DNA from: Pseudomonas chlororaphis
Lineage (GTDB): Bacteria; Pseudomonadota; Gammaproteobacteria; Pseudomonadales; Pseudomonadaceae
Length of the DNA: 64,000 nucleotides
Direction: 5' to 3'
Assembly (NCBI GenBank): GCA_001023535.1
Contig: CP011020.1
Coordinates: 2,989,734 to 3,053,733, forward strand
A program made the translations under genes and the position numbers. Below are positions 47,286 through 57,106 of the stretch, piece after piece; position 1 is the first letter of the stretch; every line of letters begins with the position of its first letter. Below the pieces are notes generated by a model. The model was not told where the DNA came from. It worked only from the letters and a program-made list of their open reading frames with translations, and did no database searches.

Positions 47286-49928
47286 ATGCGCGCCCACTCG
47301 TCTGACCCGCAAGACTCTGTTACCGCGACACAACCGATCAAGGCCGAGCGATTGCGCTGGCTGGATCGGATCAGCCAGTACCGTCAGCCTATCGGTCTCG
47401 CCATCACGCTGCTGTTGTTTGCGATTGCATTGATTGCCTGCCGCCACTTGCTTAGCGAGCTCGATCTGTACGCGTTGCACGACTCGATCCTGGACGTGCC
47501 TCGCCCGGCCCTGCTCGGAGCCTTCGCCGCCACGGCGGTCGGCTTCGTCATTTTGCTGGGCTACGAATGGTCAGCGAGCCGCTACGCGGGAGTGACGCTG
47601 CCTCCACAGACGCTGATCCTGGGCGGATTCAGCGCATTCGCCATCGGCAATGCGATTGGCCTGTCGTTGTTGTCGGGCGGTTCGGTTCGCTACCGCCTGT
47701 ACGCACGCCATGGCCTGGGCGCAGCGGACGTCGCCCACATGACGCTGTTCGCCAGCCTGTCCCTGGGTTGCGCACTGCCGCCTCTGGCAGCCTTGGCCAC
47801 CCTCAGCGACCTGCCCTCCGCCTCGGCCGCGCTGCGCCTGCCTGCCACCCTGCTCGGCGCGATTTCCGTGGCGGTGCTGCTGCTCACCAGCGTGCTGGCC
47901 ATCGGCATCTATCGTCGGCGCCTGCCAGACCAGCCCCATCGCGACAGCCTGCTGGTCAAGGCCGGGCGCCGCACCCTGCGCCTGCCGGGCCGCCGCCTGA
48001 CCTTCCTGCAACTGGTCATCACCGCACTGGATGTCGCGGCGGCCGCCACCGTGCTGTATCTGTTGCTGCCCGAGGCGCCACCGTTCGGCGCGTTCCTGCT
48101 GGTGTACCTGCTGGCCCTGGCGGCCGGCGTGCTCAGCCATGTACCGGGTGGCGTCGGCGTGTTCGAGGCCATCCTGCTGGCCGCGTTCGCCGACAAGCTG
48201 GGGGCCGCGCCGCTGGCCGCCGCCCTGCTGCTCTATCGCCTGATCTACGTGTTGCTGCCGATGCTGGTGGCGTGCGTCCTGCTGCTGGTCAACGAGGCAC
48301 AACGGCTGTTCCAGACGCGCCAGACGTTACGCGCCGCCTCGGGCTTCGCCGCGCCGATCCTGGCGGTGCTGGTGTTCCTGTCGGGCGTGGTACTGCTGTT
48401 TTCCGGCGTGACCCCGGAGATCGACACCCGGCTGGAGCACATCGGCTTCCTGATCCCCCATCGCCTGGTGGATGCCTCGCACTTTGGCGCCAGCCTGGTG
48501 GGCGTATTGTGCCTGCTGCTCGCCCAAGGCCTGCGCCGGCGCCTGTCCGCCGCCTGGATGCTGACCACCGTGTTGCTCCTGATGGGTGCCCTGCTTTCGC
48601 TGCTCAAGGGCTTCGACTGGGAAGAAGCTACGTTGCTGACCCTGACCGCCGCCCTGCTGGCAGTGTTCCGGCGCTCGTTCTATCGCCCCAGTCGCCTGAC
48701 TGAGCTGCCCTTCTCGCCACTGTTCCTGATCGCCAGCCTCTGCGTGCTCGGCGCCTCGATCTGGCTGCTGCTGTTTGCCTACCAGGACGTGCCCTACAGC
48801 CACCAACTGTGGTGGCAGTTCACCCTCGACGCCGACGCCCCGCGCGGTTTGCGCTCCCTGCTGGGGGCCGCGGTGCTGCTGGTGGTGGTGTCCCTGACCT
48901 GGCTGCTGCGCACCGCACGGCCGGTGATCCACTTGCCGACCCCGGAAGAACTGGAGCGCGCCAGGACGATCCTCATGGCCTCGTCACAGCCCGACGGCGG
49001 CCTGGCACTGACCGGTGACAAGGCGCTGCTGTTCCATCCCAACGACGCGGCGTTCCTGATGTACGCGCGCCGCGGCCGTAGCCTGGTGGCGTTGTATGAC
49101 CCGATCGGCCCCACCCAGCAACGGGCCGAGATGATCTGGCAGTTTCGCGACCTGTGCGACATCCACCACGCCCGCCCGGTGTTCTATCAGGTGCGCGCCG
49201 AAAACCTGCCCTACTACATGGACATCGGCCTGACAGCGATCAAGCTCGGTGAAGAAGCGCGCGTCGACCTCAAGCGCTTCGATCTCGAGGCCAAGGGCAA
49301 GGAGATGAAGGATCTGCGCTACACCTGGAACCGTGGCAGCCGCGACGGCCTGTCGCTGGAAATCCACGAGCCGGGCCAGGCGCCGATGGATGAGCTCAAG
49401 GTCATTTCCGATGCCTGGCTGACCGGCAAGAACGTGCGCGAGAAGGGCTTCTCCCTGGGTCGCTTCAGCGACGACTACCTCAAGCATTTCCGCATCGCGG
49501 TGATTCGCTTCGAGGGTCGCCCGGTGGCGTTCGCCAACCTGCTGGAAACCCACAGCCATGAACTGGCCAGCCTCGACCTGATGCGCGCTCACCCCGAGGC
49601 ACCGAAACTGACCATGGAATTCATGATGGTCGGCCTGATCCAGCATTATAAGAACCATGATTTCGCCCGTTTCAGCCTGGGCATGGTCCCACTGTCGGGC
49701 CTGCAACCGCGTCGTGGCGCGCCGCTGACCCAGCGCCTGGGCTCGATGGTGTTCCGCCGCGGCGAGCAGCTCTACAACTTCCAGGGGCTGCGCCGCTTCA
49801 AAGACAAATTCCAGCCTGACTGGGAACCTCGCTACATGGCCGTGCCCGCCGGACTCGATCCGCTGGTGGCCCTGGCCGATACCGCCGCCCTGATTGCAGG
49901 CGGCCTGACTGGACTGGTGAAACGCTGA
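47286..49928 (+). CDS. mprF: MprF, bifunctional phosphatidylglycerol aminoacyltransferase/flippase
   Basis: An 880-residue membrane enzyme. The N-terminal ~550 residues hold about 14 hydrophobic helices of the flippase domain. The C-terminal DUF2156 domain (from about residue 560) transfers an amino acid from aminoacyl-tRNA to phosphatidylglycerol (DKALLFHPNDAAFLMYARRGRSLVALYDPIG and FMMVGLIQHYKNHDFARFSLGMVPLSGL). Modified lipids lower the negative surface charge and protect from cationic peptides. It overlaps the following VirJ gene by one base (TGATG). Confidence 0.94.
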   Translation: MRAHSSDPQDSVTATQPIKAERLRWLDRISQYRQPIGLAITLLLFAIALIACRHLLSELDLYALHDSILDVPRPALLGAFAATAVGFVILLGYEWSASRYAGVTLPPQTLILGGFSAFAIGNAIGLSLLSGGSVRYRLYARHGLGAADVAHMTLFASLSLGCALPPLAALATLSDLPSASAALRLPATLLGAISVAVLLLTSVLAIGIYRRRLPDQPHRDSLLVKAGRRTLRLPGRRLTFLQLVITALDVAAAATVLYLLLPEAPPFGAFLLVYLLALAAGVLSHVPGGVGVFEAILLAAFADKLGAAPLAAALLLYRLIYVLLPMLVACVLLLVNEAQRLFQTRQTLRAASGFAAPILAVLVFLSGVVLLFSGVTPEIDTRLEHIGFLIPHRLVDASHFGASLVGVLCLLLAQGLRRRLSAAWMLTTVLLLMGALLSLLKGFDWEEATLLTLTAALLAVFRRSFYRPSRLTELPFSPLFLIASLCVLGASIWLLLFAYQDVPYSHQLWWQFTLDADAPRGLRSLLGAAVLLVVVSLTWLLRTARPVIHLPTPEELERARTILMASSQPDGGLALTGDKALLFHPNDAAFLMYARRGRSLVALYDPIGPTQQRAEMIWQFRDLCDIHHARPVFYQVRAENLPYYMDIGLTAIKLGEEARVDLKRFDLEAKGKEMKDLRYTWNRGSRDGLSLEIHEPGQAPMDELKVISDAWLTGKNVREKGFSLGRFSDDYLKHFRIAVIRFEGRPVAFANLLETHSHELASLDLMRAHPEAPKLTMEFMMVGLIQHYKNHDFARFSLGMVPLSGLQPRRGAPLTQRLGSMVFRRGEQLYNFQGLRRFKDKFQPDWEPRYMAVPAGLDPLVALADTAALIAGGLTGLVKR

Positions 49929-51220
49929 TGATGCAACGCTCCTGGCGATACGTAGTGGCCGCCCTGCTGGTGCTGGCGGTGATTCTCGGTGGCGGTTACT
50001 GGTACTGGAACCGCCCTGCCCCACAACCCACCCTGGAACAACTGACGCCCGCCGAGGGCGCCGCCATGACCCGGGTCATCCCCGGTACCAAGCCCCGTGC
50101 CCAGGTGCTGGTGGCGGTCAACGAAGACCAGAAGCTCAGCGACAGCCAACTGACGACCCTCAGCCGCAGTGGCTCGGCCCAGATTGTCCAGGTGATCCTG
50201 CCCAAGGACTGCATGCAGCAAGGGCGTGCCTTGCAAGCGGGCCTGCGCGAGCTCCAAGGCCCGGCCACGCTGGTCAGCGGCATCGGCCCGGGTGCCGTGC
50301 TCGCCTGGCGCTGGCTGGCCGAGCAGAAGGACGACAACGTCAAGGCCGTGTCGGTGGACCTGGCCCTGGAAAAACCCGGCTGCACCCACCTGCTGCCGAA
50401 AAGCGCGGCCCACGGTCACTGGCTGGTGGCCTGGAACGACAACCCCGACGACACCAGCGCCGGTTTCGTACGGGACCAGAAGAATGCCGAAACCAGCATC
50501 AGCGACTACGACATCAGCCTGCCGCAAGTGCTGAACAACGAACTGCGCAAGATCCTGGTCGGCGCCGACAAGGGCAAGGGTGGCCTGGCCATCCCGGTGG
50601 TCGAAGTGCCCGCCAGCCAGACACGGGACACCGTGACCCTGTTCCTTTCCGGCGACGGCGGCTGGCGCGACCTGGACCGCGACGTGGCCGATGAAATGGC
50701 CAAGATCGGCTACCCGGTGGTCGGCATCGATACCCTGCGTTACTACTGGCAGCACAAGAGCCCCGAGCAGAGCGCGGCGGACCTCGCCGAGCTGATGCAG
50801 CATTACCGCCAGATCTGGGGCACCAAGCGTTTCATCCTCACCGGCTATTCCTTTGGCGCCGACGTGCTGCCGGCGATCTACAATCGTCTGCCAGCCACCG
50901 AGCAGCAGCGGGTCGATGCGATTATCCTGCTGGCCTTCGCCCGCACCGGCAGTTTCGAGATCGAGGTCGAGGGCTGGCTTGGCAACGCCGGCACCGAAGC
51001 CGCCACCGGCCCGGAAATGGCCAAGCTGCCGGCCGAGAAAGTGGTGTGCATCTACGGTGGCGAAGAAGCCGACGAAAGTGGCTGCACCGACAAGACCGCC
51101 GTGGGCGAAGCCATCAAGCTGCCTGGTGGCCATCACTTCGACGAGAACTACCCGGCCCTGGCCAAGCGGCTGATCGACGAGATCAACAAGCGCCAGAACG
51201 CGACGACGTCCGAGCAGTGA
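49928..51220 (+). CDS. VirJ/AcvB family protein (probable aminoacyl-phosphatidylglycerol hydrolase)
   Basis: A 430-residue exported protein with an N-terminal hydrophobic anchor (YVVAALLVLAVILGGGYWY). Two alpha/beta hydrolase-like regions follow. The second is the VirJ domain (LFLSGDGGWRDLDRDVADEM ... LTGYSFGADVLPAIY), with the nucleophile Ser in GYSFG. AcvB/VirJ proteins hydrolyse lysyl- or alanyl-phosphatidylglycerol in the periplasm, thereby reversing MprF. The coupling with mprF strongly supports this role here. Confidence 0.88.
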   Translation: MMQRSWRYVVAALLVLAVILGGGYWYWNRPAPQPTLEQLTPAEGAAMTRVIPGTKPRAQVLVAVNEDQKLSDSQLTTLSRSGSAQIVQVILPKDCMQQGRALQAGLRELQGPATLVSGIGPGAVLAWRWLAEQKDDNVKAVSVDLALEKPGCTHLLPKSAAHGHWLVAWNDNPDDTSAGFVRDQKNAETSISDYDISLPQVLNNELRKILVGADKGKGGLAIPVVEVPASQTRDTVTLFLSGDGGWRDLDRDVADEMAKIGYPVVGIDTLRYYWQHKSPEQSAADLAELMQHYRQIWGTKRFILTGYSFGADVLPAIYNRLPATEQQRVDAIILLAFARTGSFEIEVEGWLGNAGTEAATGPEMAKLPAEKVVCIYGGEEADESGCTDKTAVGEAIKLPGGHHFDENYPALAKRLIDEINKRQNATTSEQ

Positions 51221-51240
51221 GCTGATCGAGCCCGACAAAA

Positions 51241-51277
51241 AAGCCCTTGCTGTCTTAGGACCGCAAGGGCTTTTTAT
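51241..51277 (+). terminator. Terminator of the mprF-virJ operon
   Basis: AAGCCCTTGC-TGTCTTAGGACC-GCAAGGGCTTTTTATA: a 10-bp stem followed by a T-run, 20 bp after the virJ stop. Confidence 0.88.
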
Positions 51278-51293
51278 ATATAGCGCATGCTTT

Positions 51294-51398
51294 TGTGGCG
51301 AGGGGATTTATCCCCGTCCGAGTGCAAAGCACTCGCTTGTTTTTCGCCGACATTGAGGGTTGCTTCGCAACCCAACGGGGATAAATCCCCTCGCCACA
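51294..51398. repeat. Long inverted repeat (GTGGCGAGGGGATTTATCCCC family)
   Basis: Arms TGTGGCGAGGGGATTTATCCCC and complement, enclosing GAGTGCAAAGCACTC and GGTTGCTTCGCAACC hairpins. It lies between the mprF-virJ and kup terminators. Confidence 0.9.
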
Positions 51399-51462
51399 GA
51401 TAAACCTCCTCATCACAAAAGTACATCTTTGTCCTGATAAAACAGTTCGTCACAGCGTCCAC

Positions 51463-51500
51463 AAAAAAGCCCCCGCGGCCGCAAGACAACGGGGGCTTAT
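51463..51500 (-). terminator. Terminator of kup
   Basis: On the minus strand AAGCCCCCG / CGGGGGCTT with a GC-rich loop, followed by TTTTTTGT. It begins 13 bp after the kup stop. Confidence 0.85.
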
Positions 51501-51512
51501 TGTGGATCGGAG

Positions 51513-53414
51513 CTACATCTCGACCTGCGTCCCCAGCTCGATCACCCGGTTCACCGGCAGGTTGAAGAAGCGCAGGTTGCCGTTCGCGTTCTTCAGCAAG
51601 AAGGCGAACAGCAACTCGCGCCAGCGGGCCATGCCCTCGAGCTTGGAGGCGATGACCGTCTCGCGGCTGAGGAAGTAGGTGGTGCGCATCGGGCTGAAGT
51701 CCAGGTCATCCAGATGGCAGAGCTTGAGCGCCAGCGGCACATCCGGCTCGTCGGTGAAGCCAAAGTGCAGGATCACCCGGAAGAACCCTTCACCATAGGC
51801 ATCGACCTCGAAGCGCCGTTGCGGCGGAACCCGGGGAATGTCTTCGTAGACCACCGTCAGCAACACCACCTGCTCGTGCAGCACCTGGTTATGCAGCAGG
51901 TTGTGCAACAGCGCATGGGGCACCGCGTCGGACCGCGCGGTCAGGAACACGGCGGTGCCCTGCACACGGTGCGGTGGCTGCACGCGGATGCTGCTGATGA
52001 AGATCGGCAACGGCAGCGCGCCTTCGTCCAGACGCTCCACCAGCAACTGCTTGCCGCGCTTCCAAGTGGTCATCAGCACGAACAGGGCAATACCGGCAAC
52101 AACCGGGAAGGCGCCGCCCTGGATGATCTTCGGCACGTTGGCGGCAAAATACAGGCCGTCCACCAGGAGAAAACCGAGCAACACCGGCACCGCCAACAGC
52201 GGTGGCCACTTCCACAACAGCAGCATCACGGCCGAGACCAGGATCGTGGTCATCAACATGGTGCCGGTCACCGCCACGCCATAGGCCGAGGCCAGGGCAC
52301 CGGAGGACTCAAAGCCCAGCACCAGCAGGACCACGCCCACCATCAGCGACCAGTTCACCGCGCCGATGTAGATCTGGCCTTGTTCGGCGCTGGAGGTGTG
52401 CTGGATGTACATGCGCGGGATGTAGCCGAGCTGGATCGCCTGGCGCGTCAGGGAAAACGCCCCGGAAATCACGGCTTGCGAAGCGATCACCGTGGCCAGG
52501 GTCGACAGGCCCACCAACGGGATCAACGCCCAGCTTGGCGCCAACAGGTAGAACGGGTTGCGCGCCGCTTCCGGGTCGCCCAGCAGCAATGCACCCTGAC
52601 CGAAGTAGTTGAGCACCAGCGCCGGCAGCACCAGGATGAACCAGGCGCGTGCGATCGGTTTGCGACCGAAATGGCCCATGTCGGCGTATAGCGCTTCGGC
52701 GCCGGTCAGCGCCAGCACCACGGCACCGAGGATTGCCACGCCCATGCCGGGATGCACGAGGAAGAAACGCACGGCCCAGGCCGGGTTAACCGCCTGCAGC
52801 ACTTCCGGGTGCTGGCTGATGCCATAGACCCCCAGGGCGCCGAGCACCAGGAACCAGGTCACCATGATCGGGCCGAACAGGATGCCGATCCGCGCCGTAC
52901 CGTGACGCTGGATAATGAAAAGCCCCACCAGCACCACCAACGACAGCGGCACCACCCAGTGGTCGATGCCCTCGAACGCCAGGCCAAGGCCTTCGATCGC
53001 CGAGAGCACGGAGATCGCCGGGGTGATCATGCTGTCGCCGTAGAACAGCGCTGCGCCGATCAGGCCGCAGATCACCAGAAAGGTCCGCAACCGCGCCCGC
53101 CCCGCTGCGGCCCGCCGTGCCAGGGCAGTGAGCGCCATGATCCCACCCTCGCCCTGGTTGTCGGCCCGCAGGACGAACATCATGTACTTGATCGACACGA
53201 CCCAGATCAGCGACCAGAAGATCAACGACAGGATGCCCAGCACGCCGTCATGGTTGACCGCCACGCCGTAGCCGCCGGAAAACACTTCTTTGAGGGTGTA
53301 CAAGGGACTTGTGCCGATGTCGCCATAAACCACTCCGACCGCCGCCACCAGCATGCTCAGCGGCTTCGCTGCCGAATGCTCGGCACCCGCCGCCTGACTA
53401 CTTGCATGACCCAT
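51513..53414 (-). CDS. kup: Kup, low-affinity potassium transporter
   Basis: A 633-residue inner-membrane K+/H+ symporter with 12 helices in the N-terminal ~430 residues and a cytoplasmic C-terminal domain. Family motifs: [16 protein letters not shown] near residue 33 (the GDIGTSPLY signature), [19 protein letters not shown], and [16 protein letters not shown]. The start is ATG at 53414; the ~275 bp upstream hold no other gene. Confidence 0.96.
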   Translation of the reverse strand: MGHASSQAAGAEHSAAKPLSMLVAAVGVVYGDIGTSPLYTLKEVFSGGYGVAVNHDGVLGILSLIFWSLIWVVSIKYMMFVLRADNQGEGGIMALTALARRAAAGRARLRTFLVICGLIGAALFYGDSMITPAISVLSAIEGLGLAFEGIDHWVVPLSLVVLVGLFIIQRHGTARIGILFGPIMVTWFLVLGALGVYGISQHPEVLQAVNPAWAVRFFLVHPGMGVAILGAVVLALTGAEALYADMGHFGRKPIARAWFILVLPALVLNYFGQGALLLGDPEAARNPFYLLAPSWALIPLVGLSTLATVIASQAVISGAFSLTRQAIQLGYIPRMYIQHTSSAEQGQIYIGAVNWSLMVGVVLLVLGFESSGALASAYGVAVTGTMLMTTILVSAVMLLLWKWPPLLAVPVLLGFLLVDGLYFAANVPKIIQGGAFPVVAGIALFVLMTTWKRGKQLLVERLDEGALPLPIFISSIRVQPPHRVQGTAVFLTARSDAVPHALLHNLLHNQVLHEQVVLLTVVYEDIPRVPPQRRFEVDAYGEGFFRVILHFGFTDEPDVPLALKLCHLDDLDFSPMRTTYFLSRETVIASKLEGMARWRELLFAFLLKNANGNLRFFNLPVNRVIELGTQVEM

Positions 53415-53688
53415 CCAACACTCCTGATTCCCAGACCTGTCTGCTTGAACGAAAGCACTCTGCTACCTGACGCAGCATGCACTGTTTAACATCTCGTAAC
53501 AGGTGTTTTGTTGACTGTAAAAACCGGTAAAGCGCAAAGGCGCGAAGCATAGCGCAGCACTCGTCGTTTTTCCCGGTATAAAGCTGGTCAACGGCCTCGT
53601 CCACCGCTAGAATTGCGCACTTTTTGATCAGAGGCGCGTCAGGCGTCCTGTCTCGGCAAGAGACGATCCCCCTACACCGAGGTTAGAC

Positions 53689-55029
53689 ATGTCCACCACT
53701 ACCGCGCCAGCCAACCCGAAGGTTGGCTTCGTTTCCCTGGGTTGCCCGAAGGCTCTGGTCGACTCCGAGCGCATCCTGACCCAGCTGCGCATGGAAGGCT
53801 ATGACGTCGTGTCCACGTACCAGGACGCCGACGTGGTAGTGGTCAACACTTGTGGCTTCATCGATTCGGCCAAGGCCGAGTCCCTGGAAGTGATCGGCGA
53901 AGCCATCAAGGAAAACGGCAAAGTCATCGTCACCGGCTGCATGGGCGTGGAAGAAGGCAACATCCGCGAAGTGCACCCCAGCGTGCTGGCGGTGACCGGC
54001 CCGCAGCAGTACGAGCAGGTGGTCAACGCCGTGCACGAGGTGGTGCCCCCGAAACAGGACCATAACCCGCTGATCGACCTGGTGCCGCCGCAAGGCATCA
54101 AGCTGACCCCGCGCCACTATGCCTACCTGAAGATTTCCGAAGGCTGCAACCACAGCTGCAGCTTCTGCATCATCCCGTCGATGCGCGGCAAGCTGGTGAG
54201 CCGCCCGGTGGGCGACGTGCTCGATGAAGCCCAGCGCCTGGTCAAGGCCGGCGTCAAGGAACTGCTGGTAATTTCCCAGGACACCAGCGCCTACGGCGTC
54301 GACGTGAAGTACCGCACCGGGTTCTGGAACGGCGCGCCGGTGAAAACCCGCATGACCGAACTGTGCGAGGCCCTCAGCACCCTCGGCGTCTGGGTTCGCC
54401 TGCATTACGTCTACCCGTACCCGCACGTCGACGAACTGATCCCGCTGATGGCCGCCGGCAAGATCCTGCCGTACCTGGACATCCCGTTCCAGCACGCCAG
54501 CCCGAAAGTGCTCAAGGCCATGAAACGCCCGGCGTTCGAAGACAAGACCCTGGCCCGGATCAAGAACTGGCGGGAAATCTGCCCGGAGCTGATCATCCGC
54601 TCCACGTTCATCGTCGGCTTCCCCGGCGAAACCGAAGAAGACTTCCAGTACCTGCTGGATTGGCTGACCGAAGCCCAGCTCGACCGCGTCGGCTGCTTCC
54701 AGTACTCCCCGGTCGAAGGCGCGCCCGCCAACGACCTGAACCTGGACGTGGTGCCGGACGACGTCAAGCAGGACCGCTGGGAACGCTTCATGGCGCACCA
54801 GCAGGCCATCAGCTCGGCCCGCCTGCAAATGCGCATCGGCCGTGAGATCGAAGTGCTGGTGGATGAAGTCGACGAACAGGGAGCCGTGGGCCGCTGCTTC
54901 TTCGACGCCCCGGAAATCGACGGCAACGTCTTCATCGACAACGGCAGCCACCTCAAGCCAGGCGACAAGGTCTGGTGCAAGGTGACCGACGCCGATGAGT
55001 ACGACTTGTGGGCTGAGCAGATCAACTGA
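53689..55029 (+). CDS. rimO: RimO, ribosomal protein S12 methylthiotransferase
   Basis: A 446-residue radical-SAM enzyme that adds a methylthio group to Asp88 of ribosomal protein S12. An N-terminal UPF0004 domain carries Cys ligands ([34 protein letters not shown]). The radical-SAM motif [11 protein letters not shown] lies near residue 150, and a C-terminal TRAM domain ends with [26 protein letters not shown] and a terminator follow. Confidence 0.97.
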   Translation: MSTTTAPANPKVGFVSLGCPKALVDSERILTQLRMEGYDVVSTYQDADVVVVNTCGFIDSAKAESLEVIGEAIKENGKVIVTGCMGVEEGNIREVHPSVLAVTGPQQYEQVVNAVHEVVPPKQDHNPLIDLVPPQGIKLTPRHYAYLKISEGCNHSCSFCIIPSMRGKLVSRPVGDVLDEAQRLVKAGVKELLVISQDTSAYGVDVKYRTGFWNGAPVKTRMTELCEALSTLGVWVRLHYVYPYPHVDELIPLMAAGKILPYLDIPFQHASPKVLKAMKRPAFEDKTLARIKNWREICPELIIRSTFIVGFPGETEEDFQYLLDWLTEAQLDRVGCFQYSPVEGAPANDLNLDVVPDDVKQDRWERFMAHQQAISSARLQMRIGREIEVLVDEVDEQGAVGRCFFDAPEIDGNVFIDNGSHLKPGDKVWCKVTDADEYDLWAEQIN

Positions 55030-55047
55030 TCGAGCCACTGCAATACC

Positions 55048-55141
55048 TTGTGGGAGCGGGCTTGCTCGCGAAAGCGGCGTATCAGTTAACCGTCATTTCG
55101 ACTGACACACCGCCTTCGCGGGCAAGCCCGCTCCCACAATT
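55048..55141. repeat. REPIN (paired inverted REP)
   Basis: TTGTGGGAGCGGGCTTGCTCGCG and the inverted CGCGGGCAAGCCCGCTCCCACAA arms flank a spacer. It lies just after rimO. Confidence 0.9.
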
Positions 55142-55163
55142 TTTTGAAACCCGGTAAAAATTG

Positions 55164-55202
55164 AAAAGCCCCGCCCTTGCGACAAGATGCGGGGCTTTTT
55201 TA
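55164..55202 (+). terminator. Terminator after rimO
   Basis: AAAAGCCCCGC-CCTTGCGACAAGAT-GCGGGGCTTTTTTA: strong stem plus T-run. Confidence 0.92.
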
Positions 55203-55253
55203 CGGCTATCGTATGGAGAACATCAGGTCATCCAGCACAAGGAACAGGCGGGC

Positions 55254-55727
55254 ATGCGGCAGCATTCGGTCATCCATACACCGAAATCGAGCGATTACCA
55301 GGAACTGACCCAGGTATGGGAGGCATCGGTGCGCGCGACCCATGACTTCCTGCCGGACAGCTACATCGAGTTGCTCAAGAACCTGGTGCTCACCCGCTAC
55401 CTGGACGCGGTGATGCTCATTTGCACCCGGGACACCCGCCAACGGATTACCGGCTTCGCCGGCGTGGCGGCCGGCAAGATCGAAATGCTCTTCATCGACC
55501 CGCAACACCGCGGCCAGGGCCTGGGCAAGCAATTGCTGCACTACGCCATGGAACACCTGAACGCCGACGAGCTGGACGTCAACGAGCAGAACCCCCAGGC
55601 CCTGGGTTTCTATCTCAAGCAAGGTTTCGAAGTCATCGGCCGCTCGGAACGGGACGGCATGAACCAGCCCTACCCGTTGCTGCACATGCGCTACAAGCAA
55701 TCCGACCTGAAGGCCCGACGCGGCTAA
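55254..55727 (+). CDS. GNAT family N-acetyltransferase
   Basis: A 157-residue acetyltransferase. The acetyl-CoA binding loop is FIDPQHRGQGLGKQLL (R/Q-x-x-G-x-G/A motif), with the conserved NEQNPQALGFYLKQGF in the C-terminal part. The start at 55254 (RQHSVIHTPKSSDY) matches typical GNAT length, as the longer frame crosses the terminator. Substrate is unknown. Confidence 0.88.
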   Translation: MRQHSVIHTPKSSDYQELTQVWEASVRATHDFLPDSYIELLKNLVLTRYLDAVMLICTRDTRQRITGFAGVAAGKIEMLFIDPQHRGQGLGKQLLHYAMEHLNADELDVNEQNPQALGFYLKQGFEVIGRSERDGMNQPYPLLHMRYKQSDLKARRG

Positions 55728-55809
55728 AAGCCACACAGCGCAAATGGACCCGCGATTAACCGGCGCCAGGCAGGTACAATGCCCACCCTCTTTTTGTTAC
55801 GGCCCTGTC

Positions 55810-56520
55810 ATGACTGACCCGATTCGTCTCTCCAAACGCCTCATCGAACTCGTCGGCTGTTCTCGTCGCGAGGCTGAGCTGTTCATCGAGGGCGGCTGGG
55901 TCACCGTGGACGGTGAAGTGATCGATGAACCGCAGTTCAAGGTCACCACCGAAAAGGTCGCGCTCGACCCCGAGGCCAAGGCCACCGCGCCGGAGCCGGT
56001 CACCCTGCTGCTGAACGTTCCCGCCGGCCTGGACGTCGACACCGCCATGGCATCCCTGGGACCGCAGACCCTGAGCGAAGAACATCGCTTCGGCAAGCGG
56101 CCGCTCAAGGGCCACTTCCTGCGCCTGACCGCCAGCGCCGACCTGCAAGCCAATGCCAGCGGGCTGCTGGTGTTCACCCAGGATTGGAAAGTCCTGCGCA
56201 AGCTCACCGCCGATGCCGCCAAGATCGAACAGGAATACGTAGTGGAAGTCGAAGGCGAGATGGTCGCCCACGGCCTCAACCGCCTGAACCATGGCCTGAC
56301 CTACAAGGGCAAGGAGCTGCCGGCGGTCAAGGCCAGTTGGCAGAACGAAAACCGTCTGCGCTTCGCCATGAAGAACCCGCAACCGGGCGTGATCGCGCTG
56401 TTCTGCCAGGCCGTCGGCCTCAAGGTGGTCGCCATGCGCCGCATTCGCATCGGCGGCGTGTCCATCGGCAAGGTGCCGCTGGGCCAATGGCGTTACCTGT
56501 CCGCAAAAGAAAAGTTCTAA
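55810..56520 (+). CDS. RluB/RluF-like RNA pseudouridine synthase homolog (atypical active site)
   Basis: A 236-residue protein with an S4 domain at the N-terminus (IRLSKRLIELVGCSRREAELFIEGGWVTV) and a pseudouridine-synthase-type domain (SGLLVFTQDWKVLRKLT, EQEYVVEVEG, MRRIRIGGVSIGKVPLGQWRYL). The catalytic motif RLDxxTxGL reads DLQANASGL at residues 111-119, so the catalytic Asp aligns with Gln113. Either it is inactive, perhaps RNA-binding only, or it uses another residue. It precedes a DUF1456 gene. Confidence 0.82.
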   Translation: MTDPIRLSKRLIELVGCSRREAELFIEGGWVTVDGEVIDEPQFKVTTEKVALDPEAKATAPEPVTLLLNVPAGLDVDTAMASLGPQTLSEEHRFGKRPLKGHFLRLTASADLQANASGLLVFTQDWKVLRKLTADAAKIEQEYVVEVEGEMVAHGLNRLNHGLTYKGKELPAVKASWQNENRLRFAMKNPQPGVIALFCQAVGLKVVAMRRIRIGGVSIGKVPLGQWRYLSAKEKF

Positions 56521-56576
56521 TTCTACGGCGCCGCACCGAGCCGGGCGCCCACTGCCGATTGATCAGGATTGCACAC

Positions 56577-57038
56577 ATGATTCACAACGACGTACTGCGC
56601 AGCGTGCGCTACATGCTCGACATCAGCGACAAGAAAGTCATCGAGATCATCAAGCTCGGCGGCCTGGAAGTGGCCCTGGCGGATCTGGCCGGCTACCTCA
56701 AGAAAGACGAGGAAGAAGGCTTCGTGTTCTGCCCTGACGAGGTCATGGCGCACTTTCTCGATGGCCTGGTGATCTTCAAGCGTGGCAAGGACGACAGCCG
56801 TCCACCGCAACCGATCGAAGTGCCGGTGACCAACAACATCATCCTCAAGAAGCTGCGAGTGGCCTTCGAGCTGAAGGAAGACGACATGCACGCCATCCTC
56901 AAGGCGGCCGACTTCCCGGTTTCCAAGCCGGAACTGAGCGCGCTGTTCCGCAAGTTCGGCCACACCAACTACCGCCCGTGTGGCGACCAGTTGCTGCGCA
57001 ACTTCCTCAAGGGCCTGACGCTGCGCGTCAGAGCTTAA
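56577..57038 (+). CDS. DUF1456 family protein
   Basis: A 153-residue cytoplasmic protein made of two related ~65-residue helical repeats (MIHNDVLRSVRYMLDISDKKVIEII and VTNNIILKKLRVAFELKEDDMHAIL), as in YehS/DUF1456 proteins. Function is not known. It starts 57 bp after the pseudouridine-synthase-like gene and may be in the same transcript. Confidence 0.88.
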   Translation: MIHNDVLRSVRYMLDISDKKVIEIIKLGGLEVALADLAGYLKKDEEEGFVFCPDEVMAHFLDGLVIFKRGKDDSRPPQPIEVPVTNNIILKKLRVAFELKEDDMHAILKAADFPVSKPELSALFRKFGHTNYRPCGDQLLRNFLKGLTLRVRA

Positions 57039-57046
57039 ACAACAGT

Positions 57047-57098
57047 TCCAAGCTTCAAGCTGCAAGCTTTTCACTTGCAGCTTGGAACTTGAAGCTTG
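57047..57098. repeat. Hairpin of CAAGCTTC/GCAAGCTT type
   Basis: AAGCTTCAAGCTGCAAG and CTTGCAGCTTGGAACTTGAAGCTT form an imperfect stem around CTTTTCA. It lies between the DUF1456 gene and trmO, close to the trmO ribosome site. Confidence 0.7.
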
Positions 57099-57106
57099 AG
57101 GCCGCA

